Shown: positions 20,181 through 33,100, counted from the stretch's first letter. The stretch is 64,000 nt of DNA from Enoplolaimus lenunculus (GCA_030248215.1 JASANG010003752.1:682001-746000); one strand, 5' to 3'. The notes: generated from the letters alone by a model not told the origin. A program made the numbers and translations.

Positions 20181-23100
20181 ATGGCCGACCTAGAAGAAGC
20201 ACTGAAACAAAGTGAGTGTTTGAATTTGATTTGGAAGCGCATGATTTACTTTTTTGTAAATTCGAAACTTTAATCAAACATTTTTTCCGATCAGCGGAAT
20301 CTTCTAAAGCTAAATAATTAAGAAAACACATATTGCCAACTTCTGACGATCAGTTAGCGTTGCAAAATATTGTGTAAGACATTGTTGGTCGCGGACGCAT
20401 CCACACGTCTGTCTCGCTTTCGAGGCTTCATTACTTTAGGAATTTACAATAATTCAAGGTTTGAGATTGAATTGACGGCAGAGAACAAACTCCTGCAGGC
20501 TATTTGCTACATCGAAAGAGTTTAGTGTACACGTAAAATCAATAGAAGCCGATTTACAATTTGGGGCGTAACCATGATATCTGAATGAAAGGATTGCGTT
20601 GTATCATCTCAATTTCAAACGGGGTTCTTGTGTTACCTAATTAAAAGCTACTGAAAAACAGCTGGACAACAACTCGCAGCAGGTAGGATTTGAACCTAAA
20701 AGCTATTGTGGTTACTTGCTGGTTTCCAACCCATTTATAGAATCAAACGATTTTGGTTTTAGACCGTTCGCAATAGCTGCTAAAAATGAAACCGTTTTAA
20801 TGAGTCCTTTTCGAAACCAGACCAATATCAGGTTTACAATTAAATGCTATAAAACGAAATATTTTGTTTCCAGGCCGCTCGCAACAGTTGCGGCTGGTTG
20901 CATTTATTGCGACAACGCTTAGCACCGTCGCAGTAACAGCATGTCTGATTACGTTTCCAATGGTAATCAGCTACGTTCAAACATTACAAGCTGAAATTGA
21001 TGGTGAAGTTACGTACTGTATGGTAAGAGTTTGAACTCTCTGTTCAGTTGGAATTTATTACTTTTGCCACTCTCTAAAAGCTTAAACTAACTTGATTTAG
21101 CTTTAGCTAATCCAGCAGTATTAAACTAACTTTCTAGAATAACTGAACTAACTGGTAGGTTTGCGCTTAAACTAATTTAAAATCTTACGTATTTTTAGTT
21201 TATGCGAAACTTAGTGAACTCTTTGGTACGCATAATTTCTGGGTTGCACTTGTTACTTAAACTAAAAATAAGTTGACTTAAACTCGTGTTAAGCTTAAAA
21301 ATATGCTAGTTTAAGTGAAACTTAAAATTCTAGTTTATTCAGTCCGTCCAGCCATTTGAGTTTTACTTAAACTAATATTCAAGTTTAGTTAAGCTATAAT
21401 TTAAGTTTAAGTTTTTAGAGAGCATTACGTTTAGGAGTATGCCTTGCCTTATGATGGAACATTTGCCGTAGATTCGATTTTTTAATTCGATAACATCTTA
21501 TTCAATGTAGCAGTGATTTTAAAGTGTATTTCTAGGGCAAATCGCGTGACATCGTCCGACGTATGGCAGAACTCGCTCAAACCGACGACAAAACAGAAGG
21601 CTCAACGATGGCTCGTCTTGTGAGCATTTTGAACGCAGCGGATCCGAATGTGAAAACGGAACATTTCTTGCAGAAACGTCAAGCGTTCGACTTTGCTTGT
21701 AAGTAGAATTTAAATATTCTACACGTCGGAAAATTGTAATACATGAATCGCAGTTGAAATTAAATTCATTATTTGTATAAAAATATATCACCTGAGCCTC
21801 AAATTGCTTGTCTTGTTGTCTGCTCTGGGTTCGTTTACGGTGTCTTGATTATCGATAAGGTTGTTTTCCATTGAGCCTCCGCCAATATCCATTTGCCTCA
21901 AAATGAATGGATTTCAAAAATAAATTATTGCATATTTGAACGTCTCATAACGGATAATTTAAATCTTTTAAAAGTTTATATTTAAGGTGCTGGGGTTGCT
22001 CGAGGGAACGAAATTTTTTATTCGAATTGTAAGCGAATGTAATGTGAAAATTAAGATTAAAGACAGTCCCAGTTTAAAAGCGAATTTTTTTATGGTTGCT
22101 GCGATGTGTTCGCCGCATTTTAGCTCCAATCATTCAGCTTCAGTGTTTCAGCCGAAACGCATAATCATATATACCGTGAAAATTAATTAGATGCTTTTAT
22201 TTTGACAGGTTGTACTTGCCACCGTGGCCTACCAGGACCGCCAGGCCTCGATGGTCGTAGTGGCAGAGACGGCGTGGATGGTGACATGGGCCGGCCTGGA
22301 GAAAATGGCCGACCAGCCACGTTTACTCTGCCAGACCGAATTTTTCCACCGCAATGCCCGTGTGAGGCTGACCAAGGGCCGCCTGGCCCGCAAGGAGAAA
22401 AAGGCCAACCAGGTAACCCAGGCCGAGATGCCACTCCAGGCGAACGAGGTACCGACGGCTCACCTGGGCCACCTGGACCACCAGGGCCACAGGGCAGCAT
22501 TGGTGAACCAGGCCCTAAAGGTCGACCCGGACCTGCTGGCAGTTTGCGAGACGTTGCTGGTCAACCCGGCCCGCCAGGCCCGCCTGGACCACCTGGACCA
22601 CCAGGTCCAAATGGAAAAGATGGCGAAAGAGGCCGAGATGGTGCAATAGGCTCTATTGGTAGGTCTACTGGATGTTTTATTGCCAGTAGCAAAGATATAT
22701 TTTGAAAAAATAAACGCTGGAATAAAATAACAAAAAGTTGAAAAACAAGATTAACTTTAACTTCAAATTCAATTGAGAATGTGTTTATTTTTGACAACAT
22801 CTAAAACACTGCATTGTCAGAACGTATTATGTACGCGAGTTATCGGCAAACTTCCTAAAACTAAAAATCAAAATTTCAATAAAATTCAAATTAAACTTCT
22901 TAGTCAAAAACAGCATCTAAAACATTATCGCAGTCAAAAAACTGCAAAATAAATAAGCTAACTATAGCGGCCAAAATAGGAGGCAGGATTGATATTTATT
23001 TTGCCTCTCCAGAGGGTGCATCCTGTTACTCGGATACGGACAGTTGTTTATTTTTAATTTACCATGGATTATCTGGACCCAACACACTTCTTTTCTATAT

Positions 23101-24124
23101 CCTTTTTGTGCAAATATGACTTGCTCCTAAGTAAGTTTTCGATTGCCGTTCCCGTTAATGTTTTGTTCTAGATTTAGTAAAATTTATGCAGGTCGTCTGA
23201 GTGTCTGTTACATATTTGAGCTTGCAAAGTCATTCTTCTCCTCTGACCTCTTTTATATACACTAATAAGATTCTATTCACTAGCGGTCTGTATTCAGGGA
23301 TACGGAATCATATTGATTGGGAACTTATCATGAGACCATCTCTTATTACGTCCTCTTATTCGGGCCACTGGATTACGAGACGGTACAATTACCTATACCA
23401 AGAGTGGATGATCACTCTTTATAACAAGAGTGTGCAACTGGGTACATTCTGTGTATTAAAGAATGTACCCGGCACGTGTTGCGTTTTTGGCCTACCCCCC
23501 CCCCTTTGTTTACGGGGGAGTATTAAGACAATAGCATTATAAACCGTTACCATTGTTAGTGTGATTAAACAACATAGTTGACCCCCCTACCTTAAATGAG
23601 GGGGGTAGGTGTACTGGAGCATACTTTATTGTTAATCTCTTGCTTAACCCCCCCCCCTTGATTGAGGGGGCGGTAGAACAAAAATGCAACGCGTGCTGGT
23701 ACATTTAGTACCATGCACAGCCCAAGCAGTTGCACGCTTTTCTACAAGGTGGACATCATCCACTCTTGCCTATATTCATTCAAATAAATAAGAGTTGTTA
23801 AAGATCAGTTGCGTACCTTCCAGGAATTTCTTTTGGAGAGAGAATGACGGACTTTAGATCGTTGCCTCTCCGGAAATTTCAGAACGGGATATTTATCTTT
23901 CAATCCCTCCCTTTGTTGACGCCCCTGGTTATGAGCAGTGAGCTAAGCTTAAATAACTGTTTCAATAATGTTTTCTTTACTTTTCAGGTCTGCCTGGCGA
24001 TGCTGGTCAACGCGGCCGAGACGGTCAACCCGGTCTTAACGGCGAACGAGGTCCACCCGGTCCAGATGGCGCAGTTGGTTCATGTGACCATTGTCCGGCT
24101 GCTCGATTGGCTCCTGGCTATTAG
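20181..24124 (+). CDS. Nematode cuticle collagen, copy B
   Basis: Five exons: 20181-20211, 20874-21022, 21536-21698, 22209-22658, 23988-24124; 309 aa, with every exon the same length and phase as copy A 6 kb upstream. It has the same domain order: short head [11 protein letters not shown], cuticle-collagen N domain, linker with KR, CCTC, first Gly-X-Y block, QCPCE linker, second Gly-X-Y block with a GSLRDVAG break, and the [14 protein letters not shown] end. Exons 2 and 3 and the adjoining intron bases are almost identical to copy A, while exon 4 differs much more, which suggests recent gene conversion across exons 2-3. Odd: residue 189 (codon 22430-22432, GCC) is Ala where the Gly-X-Y register needs Gly and copy A has Gly. 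The function should match copy A: a structural cuticle chain, perhaps expressed at another stage or as a partner chain. Confidence 0.95.
21070..21422. mobile_element. Fold-back element rich in TTTAGTTTAAGT, in collagen B intron 2
   Basis: The left CTCTCTAAAAGCTTAAACTA and the right TTTAAGTTTTTAGAGAG are inverted. The interior repeats AACTAAAT/TTAAACT-type tracts. No copy occupies the matching intron of collagen A. Confidence 0.55.
22961..23371. mobile_element. GACCCGAATAAGAGGGG element, diverged, in collagen B intron 4
   Basis: ACTATAGCGGCCAAAATAGG at the left and CTCTTATTCGGGCCACTGG at the right match the family ends; GGCCTCTCCAGAGGGT-type and ACGGACTGTTATTT-type internal motifs are recognisable. 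Confidence 0.55.
23396..23772. mobile_element. CCAAGAGTGGATGATC element with poly-C blocks, in collagen B intron 4
   Basis: It runs from ATACCAAGAGTGGATGATCA to CATCATCCACTCTTGCCTAT, an inverted pair. Internal CAACTGGGTACATTCTGT and runs of nine to ten C mark the family. Confidence 0.7.
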
Positions 24125-24473
24125 GACCACCCTGGTTTTTAATTGTAAAACGTTCAAAAACTAATTTCATTACTGAAAAGTAATAATTTTGAACAAAACC
24201 GTTACTAAAACCAAACTAGTGCAAATATGGGAACGTCTAAACTTTTCTCGCTAAGCTTAAGCCTAAGCCTAAACCTAAACCTATCAGATGCCAAAATCTA
24301 AAATTTTTTAAAACTTTGGGGTAGGTGTAGGCGCTAACTTCTAATCATTTGCCCGATAAGCTTAAGTCTAAGCTCAAGCCTAACTAATAACAAATCAGAA
24401 AATTTCCAAAACTGTGGGGTAGGTAAAGACGCTCACTTCTAAACTTTTCTCCGCCAAGCCTAAGCCTAAGTCT

Positions 24474-24828
24474 TACCAAGAGTGCATGACACCCTTTAAC
24501 AAGAGTAATGCAACTGGGTATACATTCTGTTTGCAAAAGAATGTACCCAGCGCGCGTTGCATTTTTGGCTTATCCCTCCCCCCCATATTTGGGGGGGGGG
24601 TCAAAATCTTTATTGCTGTTGAAATTCATGTGCTGATACATATACTGAAAAGTAGTCCGATTACATTTTCGGTATCGGTTGGCCGTTACACATGAAATGA
24701 ACGTAAAATTGACCCCCCCCCAAATGAGGGGGTAGGATCAAAAAGCAACCAGCGCTGGTAGATTTAGTTCCATGCAAAACAAGGCTTTTCGCATTACTCT
24801 TGTTTAACGGCATCATCGACTCATAGTG
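24474..24828. mobile_element. CCAAGAGTGGATGATC element with poly-C/poly-G blocks
   Basis: It begins TACCAAGAGTGCATGACACC and contains CAACTGGGTATACATTCTG and GGGGGGGGGG; the right end is diverged. It lies 350 bp after collagen B. Confidence 0.6.
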
Positions 24829-25010
24829 TTACTAATGTCAAAATCTGAAAATTTCGATAACTGTGAGGGAAGGTTACACAAGAGCAAAAATATGGTTGTC
24901 TCACTCTGTATGGCCCATACATCGTAACGGCAGTAATCCTTTAATTACAAAAACCATCAGAGGTGAGCTTATAAGCATTCAGGAAATGCGATTTTGCAGC
25001 GGCAACATGG

Positions 25011-25231
25011 AGCCGTATTCATAAATGTGTGTAGCACCTATCACCAGTTGATGATAGGTCTTGTAACTTCCGAACCAGTGCATGATGAGCTTTCAAATTC
25101 AGCACATTTTTCGCATTTGATTTGCTCTATTTCTGTGCCAATTTTTTAGATCCGCAATTGCAGAAGTTCGTCAGTTAGAAAACCTATCGCTAACTGGTGA
25201 TAGATATTATTCGCATTTGAGAATACTGGCC
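25011..25231. repeat. CTCAAATGCGTGTAGCACCTATCA repeat family
   Basis: The ends CCGTATTCATAAATGTGTG and TTCGCATTTGAGAATACTGG are inverted. Parts of the family also lie at 34490-34640, 46425-46625, 56738-56900 and 60396-60600. Inside are TAGTGATAGG-type palindromes. Confidence 0.55.
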
Positions 25232-25697
25232 AAGGATACGTTACTTTAAACCATTAATGCTTAACAGTTTAAGCAGAGTTAATATATTTAATTTTAGTGT
25301 TTTATTAACATTTATATTGTATTATTTTCTTTCGTTAAGTTTAAACTCGTGCCGTTTTTTGCATTGTTACCACGATAAATGATTGGAAGGTTAATGTACA
25401 TAACTGTTATGTTTGAACATTGTTCAATGTGTTATCGTTAATATATTATATCAGTTGAATTTGGCCAGAGTTGATCTCAACCAGTTGATTTTTTGTGCAT
25501 ATAATATGGTGTATGGCAAGTAAATAAACTTACTTAAGCATGACATTTCACAATTTAGTAATCGAAATATTAATTCGAAATCGGTTAAACACTGGAAATA
25601 TATGTAATAGTCCTTGGCCTAGGAACGATGTTTTCAAGGGGTGTCGAATGGATTTAATGCTTTACGGAATTTGAAATTCAATAGAATGTGTTATTCT

Positions 25698-25760
25698 TAT
25701 ATATACATATATATACATATATATATATAATATATAAATATATAATATATAATATATATG
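25698..25760. repeat. AT microsatellite
   Basis: TATATACATATATATA and ATATAATATATAATATAT runs in the region after collagen B. Confidence 0.85.
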
Positions 25761-28700
25761 TTTTCTAAGATTTGGAAATTCATTCAAAGTTTTTATCGAG
25801 ACAGAGCTTAAATAAATGTATATTTATTTTACAGAGATGTCGACTGATACTCCAATTTAATACCGCTTACCTGACCAATACGTGCTAAATTGCCGGCATT
25901 ATCAGATAAAATTACTTTTTAGTTTCAACAGATGCGTCAAAGTGCCGTTTAGGAAATCCATTGTTCATTGTGATTTTACTTGTCAGCCTAGTGTTTTAGT
26001 ATGGGGTTTATTTGCGTGCGCAGATAACAACAGTATTTACATGTCTTTCTGTCGGGTTTTGCGCATACATTGTTGACATTATACGCCGTTCTTGTGACGG
26101 TTTAAAATAATTTTTGTTGTTGTTTTGTTTTTTGTACTAAATAAAAGTACATGCGCAGCATTTGGCGTAAATGCTGCCCGTAGCGAAAGCCAGACGGAAC
26201 CAGGATACGCGGTTCCCACGTGGCAAATGTTAGTACCAGCTTATTGAAACGTTTCAACACGGATTGTAAAGTCATGTCAAATATTTGCATGCCTCTCCTG
26301 GAAATTTTTTAGCCCGCACAGCGTGTGGAGCTGGCTGCGAGTTTGCCTTTGCGGAGTTAACGCTATAACTGGCGCAGCCCGGAACACGTTTTGTGCACGC
26401 TGATTAGACATCAACAAAATGTAATCTGAATAGCGGTTGTGTAGGCAAAATATTAATGTCATATGACATTTGCCTGCAAATCCCTGATGTCGAGTAGTCA
26501 TTGTATGCAAACAGCCATATGTCACATAGTTTCACGGGATATTTGTGCGAATATCATATGATATTGTGAAGTTATACCGAATATCAGAACGAGAACAATT
26601 CGAATTGTGCCCACTAATAATGTAAATGAAAACACAGATAATGTAGCTTTATGTTATTTCGAATACTAAATTTGCTTCTATTTTTCTGTTTCTGGCGGGA
26701 AATTTGTCTAAATATATTCCTAAGTCCAAATAATTCAAACTTCAAATTTAAGTATCATATGATATTTTAAAGGACATTCAGGCCAGTTTACCACAACATT
26801 GCAGACATTTTCAAACATGTCATATGATATTGATATAAGTCTAAAAGTTCCGCGGCCGCCTACCCTCGGCAACTTTTGACCTATGATGGAAAAATTTAAC
26901 AGCTCTTATGCGGTTTTGCAGCATCCCGTGACTGGGGTAGGTAAGTCCGAAAGTCACCAACACGAGAGGGTTACGAGGATTCCAACATGAGTGAAATGTC
27001 TTCCGGCCTGAGCTATATCGCCACCCATGTACGTTCCGAACTGAGCAACTTCACCCAGCCTAAGAGCAACTAACCGAAACGGCTAAGTTCAGCCAACGAC
27101 TCCAAGCCTAAGCGTAGCCGTAAGCCGCCAATGCTCGGAATCACACATGCGCAACGATACAACCAGGCCGTCCCAACGGCGGATGGAATCTGACTAGATG
27201 GGCACTTGTCACTAATCTAAGTGACAGCAGGTAAAATTAGGTAACAGCGAGCAAACCAGACTTTGCGAGCTATTGAGAAATTTCGGCTCGCATTGATCAT
27301 TAATCCTTTGCTCAATATCGCAAATTTTTGATAAAATGCGTACGCTGTGCGAATTCTACTCAATATCAATATTAACACACCCCTTATCAACTAAATAAAA
27401 TTTCGCATACTATTTTCTTTTGACTGCGGGCTACTCTCCAAATGATAAAAACGCACTTAATACTTAACTAGCACCAATTCAATTCAAGACTAAAACATGT
27501 ACACCACATTGCTTATGCATGCTAAGCAATACGTGCGCACGACCCGCGGGTGACTAGACTTACACTGTGGAAGCTCAGAAAAAGGCGGGTCGACCCAGCA
27601 GAGATACAAGGAAAGCGAGACCTGAAAGGTAAGAACAAGACTGAGAGGCAGAGTACAGACTAGTCTGAAATGAGTTGGTGCAACCTAATGTGTGCGATAA
27701 ATACTATGTATAGAGGGAGCTAGGCTTAGGTCTCCACCATACGGGTGGATTGCTTAAGCCTAAGCGTCGCAGAGCGGGAAACTGGCTGACAACTAGTACA
27801 ACTCTCAGAGGCTTGAAACTTTATTAGCACTAAATACTTGAAAACTAACGAAAAACACCTAGTAAACGCAATGAACAGTTAACATGCTAACACTGTATCC
27901 AGCACTCGAAAATGGCATTACCCTTTTTGCGTCGTCCTCTGCGTTTTGTAATTGCATTGCCTCCAATTCCGCCTCGACCTCCGGTGTCAGGTGAGAAGCT
28001 ACCCACCTGGCGTCAGAGGTCGAGGGTTGGAATTCTGGCGAAAGTCCCGTCCACAGCGGTGACTCTGCCGTTGACCAGCCACACCAATCTATTCCCGTGG
28101 CCCACGACCAGCTTGATTGCAGCGGCATAGCGTTTGTACACCTTTGAAACCTATGCATCTCCTTAACCTATACGCTAAACTACTAAATCGGCGCTCGAAC
28201 CCGGGAATTAGATTGAGGTGACTTTTGCCCAAAATCACGCAAAACAATATACAAGAACCTCTGAACAAAACTATAACCACGTATACATTATCCGACACAC
28301 GTAACTCTATTTTCGACTAATTGTCCTTCTCTATTGGCAGAGTCACACCTTCAATACTCAAAAAGTTCGGTTATTTTGCATAACCGGTTATTCTTGATAA
28401 TTCACCGAAATCCAACGCTTAAATTTCAAAAATCTCCTGCTCGCAATTTCTCCTCGAACATTACAACGCATGAAAATACACCAATTACACGTAATCTTTT
28501 TAAACATGTTACTATCCGCAATCAAAGCCAACACGCAAGTAACCCTTATTCAGTAGCTAGCTATCTAGATATATTTTCAATTCATTTCTGAAATTTCATA
28601 TAGGTTTTCGTAGATGTGGAATTCAGAAATTTAAACAAAATATAGCATTTTCTACACGTTTCTATCAAATTCGGCACCTTTCACAACCTTTTACAAAGTT

Positions 28701-29749
28701 TTCCACCATATACATCTCAATTAAGCCAAATTCAGATCAAAACAGTTTTCCGTAAAATTCATGTTTTTTACAACAACCAATCCAGACCTGAAAACATTTA
28801 TATCCAGCTCAAATTCGTTAAATATGAATAGTTTGCAACTCTTTTTAAGCAGATTTTTAATCTGTGCACATACCCACGCAGCAACTCTCCAGGGCACCGA
28901 CACTTCAAGGGCTGCTCTTTCCAGCTCAGAACCTTCCGAACCAAGGCTGTGCCTGCCGACACCAGCCCGTTCGGGGTCTCTCCGCCAAGATGTTTACTCG
29001 AAAATTTCTGTGCAGCCCGAAAGCTCACACATTCGCACCAGAAATGTGATCCCAGCTACTATAGCCTAACTTCTACTGAAATTCAGAGGCGCTGGGTGCG
29101 GTGACATCTGTACAATTGAGGACAATATTTCGAATATCTTATGATGTGGCAGTACAAACAGTGTATACATGTCACATCAGGATTACAGACAATTCAAATT
29201 TTTTGGATTTGATTGCGGATCAATGTGCAGAAAAATGTTACCCGCAATTGTAATAGGGACAAAACATGTTCCGTGTTGCCCCAAGTATAACGTGATCCCC
29301 GCATTAATCCCCTACACATTTGTGTTAAAAATTTCGTTCCATTCGTTTGACATAACGCACGAGCATTCGTTCGAGCGGTGTTAGGCATAAATAAATATGC
29401 AATAACTAGTTGCCTGACAACTTGTTGACGTACAGCAGTCGAAGTCTAAGCCTAACCTTAAATGCTAAGCCTAAACATACGAACGGTGGGCAACAAATTG
29501 ATGGATTTAGAAGATATCAGATTACCATTTCAGGTAAAAGTTTTAGAATCGAAATCTAACTAATATTTAAAATATTAAATTGATGATGTCGCAATGGTTT
29601 TCGCTTTTTTTGTGTTAAGCAGTTACTCACTATCTGCACCTTTATTATTTAGAGCGACCGTTTCTCCACGCATTCTTAAAAAACGTTTCGAACCAGAATT
29701 TCCAAACTAATTTTTTAAAGTTTAAACATACTAAGTAAGATTTTTTTCA

Positions 29750-30022
29750 TTAACCATTTCTACACATAAATATTTTCAATTTCATACGAGATGTAATTTC
29801 AAGGTAAGATTCGATCCCCAGTCTCACGGGTGGGCGACGTTTACGATGACCACTGAGCTATAGGAGCTTGACGCTCGAGCCCGTGTAGGCTTTCACGTCT
29901 TGTGACGATTTTACACTGCGCATATATGTTATAAATCTTAAACACTGATCACAGTGTGTGTATTGCTCGTACATTATTTTATTTAGTTGCTTTACAATAT
30001 ACTCTATGAGTGAAAGGGTTAA
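29750..30022. mobile_element. Inverted-repeat element carrying tRNA-like DNA, copy 1
   Basis: The ends read TTAACCATTTCTACACATAA and, inverted, ATGAGTGAAAGGGTTAA. Inside lies the tRNA-Gly-like stretch 29802-29867, flanked by CTCGAGCGTCAAGCTCC and by a region with CACAAGACGT. The whole layout is shared with 57836-58106. No coding sequence is present. It sits about 155 bp upstream of the DSL gene start. Confidence 0.6.
29802..29867 (-). pseudogene. tRNA-Gly-like sequence inside an inverted-repeat element
   Basis: On the minus strand the stretch starts GCTCCTATAGCTCAGTGG (A-box-like), passes CGCCCACCCG where the anticodon arm should be, and ends GGGGATCGAATC (B-box-like). Stems are too imperfect for a working tRNA. 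It lies within the element at 29750-30022 and matches the copy at 57990-58055 together with its flanks, so it spread as part of that element. Confidence 0.6.
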
Positions 30023-30177
30023 ATTAAAGTACAAAGTTTTAGTTTTTCGTGAAAAACTGATTCTATTCTATATCCAACAGGCGACATTCTAAAATATTTT
30101 GCTTAATTTTAAGCAGTGCCCGGGTTTAACAATTACAGTTAATTTATACGTCTTGTAAAAATGTGACTTAATACAAG

Positions 30178-33100
30178 ATGGGCTGCAGATGTAACTGGTT
30201 CAGGCTAACAGTGGTTATTATAGTATTTGTACTGCTGTTGAGCAATGGTAACTCCGATATGATGCTGAATATTACCCTGATAGACTTCAATATGATACGC
30301 TGTGACTGTTTAACTTACATTGATCAATTAAAAATTAATTTGTCTTACACGCTACAATATAACCACCCGTCGGCTCCAACTGTTCTTTGGGAAGGGAATG
30401 TAGAACTGTATAAAGATTCGAATACATTCTCAACTAACATTAATCGAACGGCAACCAACATTAAAATTCCGACAAATGAAGATATAGCAGTTTTTCGAGC
30501 AAAGATAAATGCATCAAATGACAGTACGTCATGCAGTCGAATATCAAAGTATTTTAACTCATGCGTCGTTTACTTTAACTCGTGTACGCGGTGTGGAGAA
30601 ATGCACGAGGTATAGACGACGACTTTTACTATTTCAAAATCAGCAAGTAGCGCTGGTTAAATTTTATATATTTTTAAATTTAAAAATTCACACCACAACT
30701 TCTTAAAAATTTCAAACGACAACACCTATGCCTTTCGAATTCGAGTAACTGTCGTTACTAAAGCTTAGAAGTAACATCAATAAGCAAGCGTCTATACCTC
30801 GTGCATTTCTCCACACCGCGTACACGAGTTAAAGTAAACGACGCATTAGGATGAGAGACGCTGTACTTGACGTACGGCGACGTCCCGGCTGGCACCGCAT
30901 GTCAAAAAATTTTTTTGTTTACAAATTCATATGATGTGCCATACGTCAATCAATACACGTGCGTTGTGGTATGGTGTTGTTCAGTGACCACGCGGTACCA
31001 GACGGTCACGGACGGCACCGGACGGCACCGAACGGAGATGGATGAGACGGTGACGGACGGCACCGCACAGGGACGGACAGGACGGAGACAGACGGCACCG
31101 GACGTTATCAAAAGTATAGCGCCGCACTTACTCGTAAACTCAAGCAGAGCATAAAATGCGTTGTACATATGTTTAAGCATTGCTTGGTTCCGTTATGTTT
31201 CTTAGCCGGTGTGTTTCTGAAACGGTCCTATTTTTTTTAAAAAACTATAGATTTTAAATTTTCGCATTTTTCACAGCACAGTTACAAAAAATTTCGTCCA
31301 ATTTTACAAATATTGAAATGCATTTTCGGTAAATATTTGAGTTTCTTCATTGAAAGCTAACAGAAGGTGCACATGTCAATTGGCATCGTTTCGATGGTCG
31401 AACTGACCAATCAAAGGTGAAATTAAACTTTTCAGTATATTTTTTTGCCAAAATAATCAAATTTTGCACAGAACAACTAGCAAATTGAGTGATTTTTAGC
31501 TGCGCTGTACTAATCCTGTATCGCACTGAAACAGTTTGTTGCAGCGAACGACTGACCATTTGGGCAAATGTTCGATGGGTTTGTTGAATTTTGGGCCACT
31601 CTCAACAAAACGAAAATATTTAATTATTTTGCAAATGGTTAGCGCCAGCATTTGGCCATATTACATCAAAATGCCAATGTCACAGGGTCAGTTCAGCCCT
31701 GCGGCCACGGCACTGGTCAATGCATCGCACAACAAAATAGAAAATTAAAGCTGGTGTACGCAAGTTATTGCGGATTCTGCATACAGCTTGTTTTGAGCTC
31801 TTTATACTTTAGACGAAACGTGCGCATCAAACGGTGAAGCCTTCATTAATTTAACTGAAGTCAACAATGCAGAGACATCCCAAACAGTTCCGTTTAACCG
31901 AGGTATGACGTGGCTGACGTTTGAAGTTCAAACCGAATGCGATAAATACTACTACGGCGAAGAATGTAGTATTTTTTGCGAACCAGGAAGCCAAGAAGGT
32001 GGACACTATCGATGTGGTTCAGATGGACAAATCATTTGCGATCAATATTATTACACGCCGAAAAGTTATTGTCGAATATTTTGCAAACAGGCGAACAATA
32101 GCAAAGGTAAAACCCTCTGTTAGGCTTGTGTGAAGTTTTGGCCAGTACATAGAATAAGGTGGTAACTGTAGTATAAGCGAAAACTAAAGGTGTTCCCTTC
32201 GACGTCTGTTTGATTGTGTAAGCGAACGAAAATATTGTCGTTAACTTTGCGGATGTTTGAAATTGACAGAAAAGTTACTATTGCACCAGTCGTAGTGGGA
32301 CTACATTTATTGAGCGAAGCTCGAACGTACGCAAGCAATTAAGGTAGTATGCAAATTAGTTATTAGCTAACTATTCATTTATCGGTTTTGGAGGTTTGTA
32401 AGCAATTTCCTAAGATTCCTCGCACCCAAGAACCCTTCAGCCACCCTAATAATTATTGAAGTCATTTTAAAAGTCATAATTTTTTCTCGTCAATTAAGCT
32501 AATATGCAAATTAGCTATTAGCTAACTTTTCAATTATCGGTTTTGGATGTTTGTAAACTATTTATTCAAACTCCTCGCACCTAAAAACCCTTTAGTGCTG
32601 AAATTATATTGCTTTTATCCTTAATAATTAGTTAAATATTGTAAAAAGTTCTAATTTAGGGTTATAAACTATGCTAATATGCAAATTATCTATTGGCTAA
32701 CTGCTCAATAATCGGTTCTGGAGGTTTGTAAACAGTCTACGCAGATTCCTCGCACCCAAAAACCCTTTAATGCTAAAATTAGATTGCTTCTAACTGTAAT
32801 AATTAGTGCAATTTTGTGGAAAGTCCTAGTTTAGGCGTAATTAACTATGCAAATTAGCCTGTAGCTAATAAACGGCTTAAAATTTTAAAACCCCAATGCG
32901 AAGTTAACACCCCAGGATAATTGGCTTTCAAACAAAAAAGTGTATCAAAATCGGTTCAGCCGTTCCTGAGATTCGTTTCGGACGGACAGACGGACAGACG
33001 GACGGACGGACATCCACCTTTCGACCCCGAAGTACAAAACATAAAACGCTTCGCGAAACTCCGAGCTTCGCTCTTGAGTTTCGCTTCGCTCAATAAAAAA

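Larger units (their letters stand above)
24829..29749. other. Gene-poor stretch between collagen B and the DSL gene
   Basis: It contains the repeat at 25011-25231, an AT microsatellite and palindromic CATATGATATT tracts (26520-26850). From about 26860 to 29060 the DNA is less AT-rich, with frames open on both strands, for example a minus-strand frame at 27859-28158 containing LTPEVEAELEAMQLQNAEDD. No family is recognised, no long terminal repeats or polymerase motifs were seen, and its nature is unresolved. Confidence 0.45.

Noticed and set aside
20670-20710. tRNA-like B boxes on the minus strand here and at 15935-15975
   Set aside because: A single GGTTCAAATCC-type box without an A box or stems is too little to call.
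28185-28210. GGCGCTCGAACCCGGGAATT as a retroelement primer-binding site
   Set aside because: No paired long terminal repeats, polymerase or capsid motifs were seen around it; a chance tRNA-like B box explains it as well.
30524-30615. Longer exon 1 of the DSL gene, ending CVVYFNSCTRCGEMHE
   Set aside because: The donor there would be in phase 0 and cannot join exon 2, which needs phase 1; the GTACGT donor at 30524 gives the right phase.
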